From assembly GCA_002308635.1 (NCBI GenBank), contig DBWG01000105.1:1-5779 (forward strand): a DNA stretch of 5,779 nucleotides. Reading direction: 5' to 3'. Each line of letters begins with the position of its first letter. Position 1 is the stretch's first letter. Made by a program: the position numbers and the translations under genes. Shown one piece after another: positions 1 to 3,807 of this stretch. Below the pieces are notes generated by a model. It saw only the letters and a list, made by a program, of their open reading frames with translations, was not told the DNA's origin and ran no database searches. The stretch comes from Ruminococcaceae bacterium UBA1244 (GTDB taxonomy: Bacteria > Bacillota > Clostridia > Oscillospirales > Acutalibacteraceae).

Positions 1-506
1 GTCTGATACCTCATAAGAAGGTCAGTTCCGCTCCTGAGATTGCCCGTACACATGGTAGTTGCACAGGTTATGCCGTGAATTTTCCTGAATGTCTGCACCT
101 GGAGCGAACACACATACGAAATGATAACATTCGCTGTCATGTTATACGGGTCAAGCCCCTTGCCGTCAGTCGGAAGAAAAGACACCACAATTACGGTGAT
201 GATCTCCAGTGCTATAACGCTCTGTCTCCAGTGGATAGGCAGATGCCTTTCCGTTTTGTGTATAAGCTCCGCCGTGAATATTCCCAGCACAAAAGCAAGA
301 ACAGGTATAAGATATGTCACTGCTTTCAGAAAATCTCCTTCGGCAAGATTGATGCCCAGAAGGACGATATTTCCCGTCTGCGCATTTGCAAAGACCTTTC
401 CTCTTGTTATGTAAGTATAGGCATCAAAATATCCCCCGACTATCGTTAGCAGCGCTCCGACCAAAAACGTCTCCGACATCGGTCTTTTCAGTTCAAACAA
501 TTTCAT
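1..506 (-). CDS. YoaK/DUF1275-family membrane protein (partial, C-terminus missing)
   Basis: An open frame reads leftward from ATG 506-504 without a stop to the window edge, giving 168 residues; the family usually has about 220-230, so the C-terminal part lies outside. The N-terminal half carries the YoaK/DUF1275 signature: a hydrophobic helix at about residues 14-33 containing GGYFDAYTY (24-32), then VFANAQTGN (38-46) and a further hydrophobic stretch. Other membrane-like segments lie near 62-82 and 96-111. SLQVQTFRKIHG (134-145) and ATTMCTGNLR (149-158) match the second conserved block of the family. It should be an integral cytoplasmic-membrane protein of unknown function; family knowledge does not give a substrate. 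The chosen ATG is preceded by GGGTGATG, a weak ribosome site, and by a good promoter. ATG 511-509 is ruled out because its third codon is a stop. The gene is divergent from the pan operon. Confidence 0.88.
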   Translation of the reverse strand, partial: MKLFELKRPMSETFLVGALLTIVGGYFDAYTYITRGKVFANAQTGNIVLLGINLAEGDFLKAVTYLIPVLAFVLGIFTAELIHKTERHLPIHWRQSVIALEIITVIVVSFLPTDGKGLDPYNMTANVIISYVCSLQVQTFRKIHGITCATTMCTGNLRSGTDLLMRYQ

Positions 507-530
507 TTCATCACCCGCTTTGTCAGCTTT

Positions 531-560
531 ATTATAACACAGTGCGCATATCCTGTTCAA
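531..560 (-). promoter_or_regulatory. Promoter of the yoaK-like gene
   Basis: Read on the minus strand, TTGAAC (560-555) is followed by an 18-bp spacer and a perfect TATAAT (536-531). TGT directly precedes the -10 and makes it an extended -10 element. Transcription would start near 524, leaving an untranslated leader of about 18 nt before ATG 506. This is a strong sigma-A-type match (-35 four of six, -10 six of six). No experimental start is known to me. Confidence 0.7.
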
Positions 561-615
561 GTATCTTGTGAGCTTTTCCTGTATCGTATACTTTATAAAT
601 ACATGACCCAAAAAA

Positions 616-645
616 TTGCCTGAAAAAACAGATTTCTGATATAGT
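616..645 (+). promoter_or_regulatory. Possible second, upstream pan promoter
   Basis: TTGCCT (616-621), an 18-bp spacer and TATAGT (640-645) preceded by TGA form a weaker sigma-A-type candidate with an extended -10. It would start transcription near 652, about 40 bp upstream of the main candidate. The left arm of the inverted repeat (632-641) overlaps its -10. The DNA here is AT-rich, so a chance match is quite possible. Confidence 0.3.
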
Positions 646-673
646 CCTGAATTTTTATTTACTTATCAGAAAT
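632..673. repeat. Perfect 10-bp inverted repeat, candidate operator
   Basis: ATTTCTGATA (632-641) is repeated as its exact reverse complement TATCAGAAAT (664-673), separated by 22 bp. The arm centres are 32 bp apart, close to three helical turns, so both arms would face the same side of the DNA. The right arm sits between the -35 and -10 of the main pan promoter and the left arm overlaps the -10 of the possible upstream promoter. That placement suits binding by a repressor, perhaps with looping or as a dimer of dimers. It has no U-run and no upstream gene on this strand, so it is not a terminator. The regulator is unknown. Confidence 0.5.
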
Positions 674-686
674 GATGTGTTATAAT
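658..686 (+). promoter_or_regulatory. Main promoter of the pan operon
   Basis: TTTACT (658-663), a 17-bp spacer and a perfect TATAAT (681-686) form a sigma-A-type promoter; TGT at 678-680 gives an extended -10. The likely start is G693, which puts an untranslated leader of about 136 nt ahead of panB. The spacer contains the right arm of the inverted repeat at 664-673, so a protein bound there would block RNA polymerase. The 11 bases TGTGTTATAAT at 676-686 recur exactly in the divergent yoaK-like promoter. Confidence 0.7.
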
Positions 687-692
687 ATTGCC

Positions 693-828
693 GTACCTTA
701 CCGGCGGCAAGCTGCCGCACCCTTGTTTGCGTCTAACTTCTTCCACACCGGATAACGCTTTGCCGCAATGGGGGCGGTAGTATTGCCCATGTACGGAAGG
801 TAACAAATAAAGAAGGAGATGCAGAGCT
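693..828 (+). promoter_or_regulatory. Structured 5' leader of the pan operon, candidate cis-regulatory RNA
   Basis: The leader is GC-rich next to the AT-rich promoter and folds well by eye. A long-range helix pairs 694-699 with 797-802 and 701-703 with 794-796 (nine pairs), leaving A700 as a single bulge. Inside it, 704-709 (GCGGCA) can form a hairpin with 713-718 (TGCCGC). Alternatively 704-712 can pair with 757-766 with one bulged U; these two are mutually exclusive. A further hairpin pairs 768-772 with 786-790 and 775-778 with 782-785. Pyrimidines CTTCTT (737-742) can pair with AAGAAG (810-815), which overlaps the panB ribosome site. No U-tract terminator is present, so any control would be translational. 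Firmicute panB genes are known to carry the conserved 'pan' RNA motif, a hairpin with bulged adenosines, often in tandem. This leader may belong to that class, but I could not compare it with the consensus. Confidence 0.5.
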
Positions 829-1668
829 ATGAAAAATACCGTAATGACGCTGTTGGAGCAGAAGCAATCCGGAGACAAGATCACGATGCTTACCGCTTAT
901 GATTTCACCACTGCGCAGATAATGGATGAATGCGGAGTGAATGCGATACTCGTCGGAGACTCTCTCGGTATGGTCATGCTCGGATATGAAAACACCCTGC
1001 CTGTGACGATGGAGGATATGATACATCATACTGCGGCAGTTTCAAGAGGCGCAAAGAATGCCTTTGTTGTTGCAGATATGCCGTTCATGTCATATCAGAT
1101 AAGCGTTCAGGAAGCCGTAACCAACGCAGGCAGGCTCATAAAAGAGGGCGGCGCTCATGCTGTAAAATTAGAGGGCGGCGCTGAGGTCTGCGAACAGATA
1201 AGAGCCATCGTAAACGCCTCTATCCCGGTTGTTGCTCACCTCGGACTTACACCACAGTCTGTAAATGTTTTCGGCGGCTTCAAGGTACAGGGAAAGAGCC
1301 TTGACAAAGCAAGAAAGATCATCGAAGACGCCCTAAAAATCCAGGAGGCAGGAGCCTGTGCAGTCGTGCTTGAAGGCATACCCGCAAGATTAGCTGAGAT
1401 CATCACAAAAAAACTTGCCATCCCGACTATCGGTATCGGAGCGGGAAACGGCTGTGACGGCCAGGTGCTTGTTATTCAGGATATGCTCGGAATGACAACC
1501 GGACATACACCGAAATTTGTAAGACAGTTTGCTCAGGTAGGCGCTCTTATGCGTCAGGGAATAAGCGATTATATAAGCGAAACAAAATCAGGTGCTTTTC
1601 CTGCGGAGGAGCATACCTATTCTATAGATGAAAATGTTATAAAGGAAATTTCAGAGGAGGAAAATTGA
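829..1668 (+). CDS. panB: 3-methyl-2-oxobutanoate hydroxymethyltransferase
   Basis: Cytoplasmic enzyme that transfers a hydroxymethyl group from 5,10-methylene-tetrahydrofolate to 2-ketoisovalerate, giving ketopantoate, the first committed step to pantothenate. The 279 residues match the family's usual 260-280 and form a TIM barrel. Visible motifs are MLTAYDFTTA (20-29), VGDSLGMVMLGY (42-53, with metal/substrate residues Asp44 and Ser45), VADMPF (81-86, Asp83), KLEGG (113-117, Lys113 and Glu115), VAHLGLTPQS (135-144), LEGIP (181-185, catalytic-type Glu182), IGIGAGNGCDGQVLV (201-215) and FPAEEHTY (257-264). All expected active-site residues are present. ATG 829 is preceded by AGAAGGAG (811-818) ten bases upstream, which fixes the start. 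It is the first gene of the pan operon, behind a long structured leader. Its last codons hold the ribosome site of panC, which begins directly after its stop codon. Confidence 0.98.
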   Translation: MKNTVMTLLEQKQSGDKITMLTAYDFTTAQIMDECGVNAILVGDSLGMVMLGYENTLPVTMEDMIHHTAAVSRGAKNAFVVADMPFMSYQISVQEAVTNAGRLIKEGGAHAVKLEGGAEVCEQIRAIVNASIPVVAHLGLTPQSVNVFGGFKVQGKSLDKARKIIEDALKIQEAGACAVVLEGIPARLAEIITKKLAIPTIGIGAGNGCDGQVLVIQDMLGMTTGHTPKFVRQFAQVGALMRQGISDYISETKSGAFPAEEHTYSIDENVIKEISEEEN

Positions 1669-2517
1669 ATGAAGATCGTAACTACTGTTGCAGAGGTACG
1701 TGAACAAGTAAAGGAATGGAGGGCACAGGGACTGACTGTCGGACTTGTTCCGACAATGGGATATCTCCACGAGGGTCACGCAAGCCTTATCGACGCTTCA
1801 CATCGTGATAACGACAGAACTGTTGTATCCGATTTTGTCAACCCCATACAGTTCGGACCGGGCGAGGATCTTGAAAGCTATCCCCGTGACATCGACCATG
1901 ATGCACAGCTCGTTGAGGAACACGGCGGCGACCTTATTTTCCATCCCGAACCCGAAGAAATGTACCATGAGGGCTTCTCGTCATTTGTCGATATGACAGT
2001 CCTGACAGAAGAACTCTGCGGTCTCAGCAGACCAGTTCATTTCAGAGGAGTCTGCACAGTCGTTTCAAAGCTGTTCAATATCGTCAAGCCGGACAGGGCA
2101 TATTTCGGCAAAAAGGATGCTCAGCAGCTTGCTGTCATCCGCCACATGGTGGACGATCTGAATATGGATATTGAAATAGTAGGCTGCCCGATAATCCGTG
2201 AAAGCGACGGTCTTGCAAAGAGTTCACGAAACACATACCTCAACGATGCCGAAAGACAGGCAGCGCTCGTTCTTTCAAGGGCTGTTTTCCTCGGAATGGA
2301 GCTTGTAAGGAACGGCGAAAAAGACTGCTCCGTTATCCTCAGCAGAATGAAGGTACTCATTCAGGCAGAACCGCTTGCAAGAGTTGACTATGTAAAGATG
2401 GTAGACTGCAGAACCATGCAGCAGATAAAGACGCTTGACCGCCCCGCACTCTGCGCTATGGCTGTATATATCGGAAAAACAAGGCTTATCGACAATTTCT
2501 TTACCGAAGACGTTTAA
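1669..2517 (+). CDS. panC: Pantothenate synthetase (pantoate--beta-alanine ligase)
   Basis: Cytoplasmic ATP-dependent ligase that activates pantoate as pantoyl-adenylate and condenses it with beta-alanine to give pantothenate. The 282 residues are the normal family length. The nucleotidyltransferase fold shows VPTMGYLHEGH (27-37; HEGH is the HIGH-type motif), FVNPIQF (56-62, with pantoate-binding Gln61), FGKKDAQQL (146-154, ATP/pantoate residues Lys149 and Gln153) and RESDGLAKSSRN (177-188, KMSKS-like loop), followed by a C-terminal domain. The start directly follows the panB stop (TGA then ATG), and AGAGGAGG (1653-1660) lies inside the end of panB, so translation is probably coupled. Odd point: Asp55 in VSDFVNP, where most family members have Ile or another hydrophobic residue. 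The enzyme still looks active because the catalytic motifs are intact. Confidence 0.98.
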   Translation: MKIVTTVAEVREQVKEWRAQGLTVGLVPTMGYLHEGHASLIDASHRDNDRTVVSDFVNPIQFGPGEDLESYPRDIDHDAQLVEEHGGDLIFHPEPEEMYHEGFSSFVDMTVLTEELCGLSRPVHFRGVCTVVSKLFNIVKPDRAYFGKKDAQQLAVIRHMVDDLNMDIEIVGCPIIRESDGLAKSSRNTYLNDAERQAALVLSRAVFLGMELVRNGEKDCSVILSRMKVLIQAEPLARVDYVKMVDCRTMQQIKTLDRPALCAMAVYIGKTRLIDNFFTEDV

Positions 2518-2529
2518 GGAGGACACACT

Positions 2530-2913
2530 ATGCAGATATCCATGCTGAAAAGCAAGATACACCGTGCTGTTGTGACACAGGCCGATCTTAACTATGTCGG
2601 CAGCGTTACGATAGACCGTGATCTTATGGACGCAGCAGGTCTTTATGAATACGAACACGTTCATATCGTCAACGTAAACAACGGAGCCCGCATTGAAACT
2701 TATGTTATCGCAGGCGAAAGAGGCAGCGGAGTTATCTGCCTTAACGGTGCAGCCGCACGTTCCGGTCAGAAGGGTGATATAGTTATTATTATGTCCTACG
2801 CCTCGATGACCCCCGAAGAGATCCCCTCACACAAGCCAAAGGTGATCTTTGTAGGCAAGGATAATACCGTCCTCAAAGCCGCAGATTCCGAAACTCACGG
2901 TGAGATAATATGA
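2530..2913 (+). CDS. panD: Aspartate 1-decarboxylase proenzyme (pyruvoyl-dependent)
   Basis: Decarboxylates L-aspartate to beta-alanine, the second substrate of PanC. It is made as an inactive pi-protein that self-cleaves between Gly24 and Ser25 (in YVGSVTID, 22-29), turning Ser25 into the pyruvoyl cofactor; the mature enzyme is a cytoplasmic tetramer. At 127 residues it has the standard length, and key positions coincide with E. coli numbering: Lys9, Tyr22, Gly24, Ser25, Arg54, Thr57, Tyr58, and Asn72 followed by GAAA (73-76). The C-terminal tail from about residue 96 (PEEIPSHKPKVIFV) is also typical. The ribosome site AAGGAGG (2516-2522) overlaps the panC stop codon, and the ATG follows seven bases later, leaving a 12-bp gap to panC. 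The stop codon overlaps the start of the next gene as ATGA. Confidence 0.98.
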   Translation: MQISMLKSKIHRAVVTQADLNYVGSVTIDRDLMDAAGLYEYEHVHIVNVNNGARIETYVIAGERGSGVICLNGAAARSGQKGDIVIIMSYASMTPEEIPSHKPKVIFVGKDNTVLKAADSETHGEII

Positions 2914-3758
2914 AAATAGGCTTTTTCGGAGCGGGAAAGGTCGGCTTTTCTCTCGGAAAATACTTTTCAGACAACGGGCTTTCCGTAACGGGCTATTATA
3001 ATAGAAACAAAGAAAGCGCCCTCGAAGCCGCCAATTTCACCGGTACAAAATGCTTTGACTCACCGGAAGAGCTTATCAATGAAAGTGACTGCATTTTTCT
3101 GACGGTCAGCGACGGCGCAATAAAAAGCGTTTACGACAGTATCAAAAGCCCCATGCTTTCAGGAAAGATGCTCTGCCACTGCAGCGGTTCGCTCTCTGCG
3201 GAGGAGGCTTTTCCTGATATTGAAAGCTTTGGTGCCTGTTCATGCTCTGTACATCCGCTTTTTCCAATAAGCGGCAAGCATGAAAGCTTCAGGGAACTTC
3301 ACAAGGCGTATTTCTGTATCGAAGGCAGCGATTACTGTACATCTGTCTGGACAGATATTTTCAAAAGGCTCGGCAATCCGGTCAGGATAATATCCGCCGA
3401 AGACAAGACGAAATATCATGCCGCCTGTTCAATGATGAGCAATTTAGTCTGCGCTCTTGCACAGGAAAGTCTTGATCTCCTGACAGACTGCGGATTTTCC
3501 GAAGAAGAGGCTCTTTCAGCACTATATCCGCTTGCGGAAAACAATCTCCGCAATATTTTTTCTGCCGGTCCGATAAATGCGCTGACAGGACCTGTCGAGC
3601 GCAACGACAGCTCAACAATAAAAAAACACCTTGCCTGCATTAACGACCGGATAATTCGTGACACTTATATTTCCGCATCACGCCAGCTTATAAGAATGGC
3701 GGAAAAGCGGCATCCCGATTCTGACTATTCCGAAATGGAAAAATTGCTCGATAAATGA
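2910..3758 (+). CDS. panG: Rossmann/DUF2520 protein, probable PanG-type ketopantoate reductase
   Basis: A 282-residue cytoplasmic protein with an N-terminal Rossmann domain and a C-terminal helical DUF2520 domain. IGFFGAGKVG (3-12) supplies the GxGxxG dinucleotide loop. The second strand ends in YYNRNK (29-34), with Asn-Arg and no acidic residue, which suggests NADPH rather than NADH. The DUF2520 half shows SVHPLFP (113-119, conserved His-Pro), KYHAACSMMSN (168-178) and ALTGPVERND (224-233). The family resembles 6-phosphogluconate-dehydrogenase-type reductases but is not a classical PanE. It overlaps panD by four bases (ATGA), with GGTGAG (2899-2904) as ribosome site, so it belongs to the operon, which has no panE. 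Published work describes PanG, a distinct ketopantoate reductase of Francisella with homologues in Enterococcus faecalis and Clostridium difficile. Assignment here rests on domain type and gene context, so the exact substrate is inferred. Confidence 0.72.
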   Translation: MKIGFFGAGKVGFSLGKYFSDNGLSVTGYYNRNKESALEAANFTGTKCFDSPEELINESDCIFLTVSDGAIKSVYDSIKSPMLSGKMLCHCSGSLSAEEAFPDIESFGACSCSVHPLFPISGKHESFRELHKAYFCIEGSDYCTSVWTDIFKRLGNPVRIISAEDKTKYHAACSMMSNLVCALAQESLDLLTDCGFSEEEALSALYPLAENNLRNIFSAGPINALTGPVERNDSSTIKKHLACINDRIIRDTYISASRQLIRMAEKRHPDSDYSEMEKLLDK

Positions 3759-3764
3759 CGCAGT

Positions 3765-3807
3765 AAAAAACCGCAGCCTGTAAATAATACAGACTGCGGA
3801 TATTTTT
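3765..3807. terminator. Bidirectional intrinsic terminator between panG and the Ca2+-ATPase gene
   Basis: The stem pairs CCGCAG (3771-3776) with CTGCGG (3794-3799) and CTGT (3778-3781) with ACAG (3789-3792). There is one C/A mismatch (3777/3793) and a 7-nt loop AAATAAT. For leftward ATPase transcripts the stem is followed at once by six U (complement of 3765-3770), an ideal tail. For rightward pan transcripts the tail is ATATTTTT (3800-3807), somewhat weaker. It starts seven bases after the panG stop and reaches the ATPase stop codon, so it serves both convergent genes. Confidence 0.88.

Noticed and set aside
75..571. Plus-strand open frames of 61-124 codons at the left end.
   Set aside because: They are antisense to the recognisable YoaK/DUF1275 frame and have the low-complexity, Cys/Arg/Ser-rich look of shadow frames.
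768..803. An 11-codon ORF in the panB leader (MGAVVLPMYGR) with two valines and a leucine, suggestive of an attenuation leader peptide.
   Set aside because: It has no convincing ribosome site (only GGAT at 750-753, about 14 bases upstream). The branched-chain codon content is too low, and no terminator/antiterminator pair with a U-run follows it.
693..828. A T-box leader upstream of panB.
   Set aside because: No T-box consensus (AGGGTGGNACCGCG-type) and no terminator is present. The TPP, tetrahydrofolate and glycine riboswitch signatures were also not seen.
666..1029. Minus-strand open frames of 72 and 98 codons across the panB leader and the start of panB.
   Set aside because: They lie opposite a clear promoter, leader and the panB start, have no family resemblance or sensible ribosome site, and are shadows of the coding strand.
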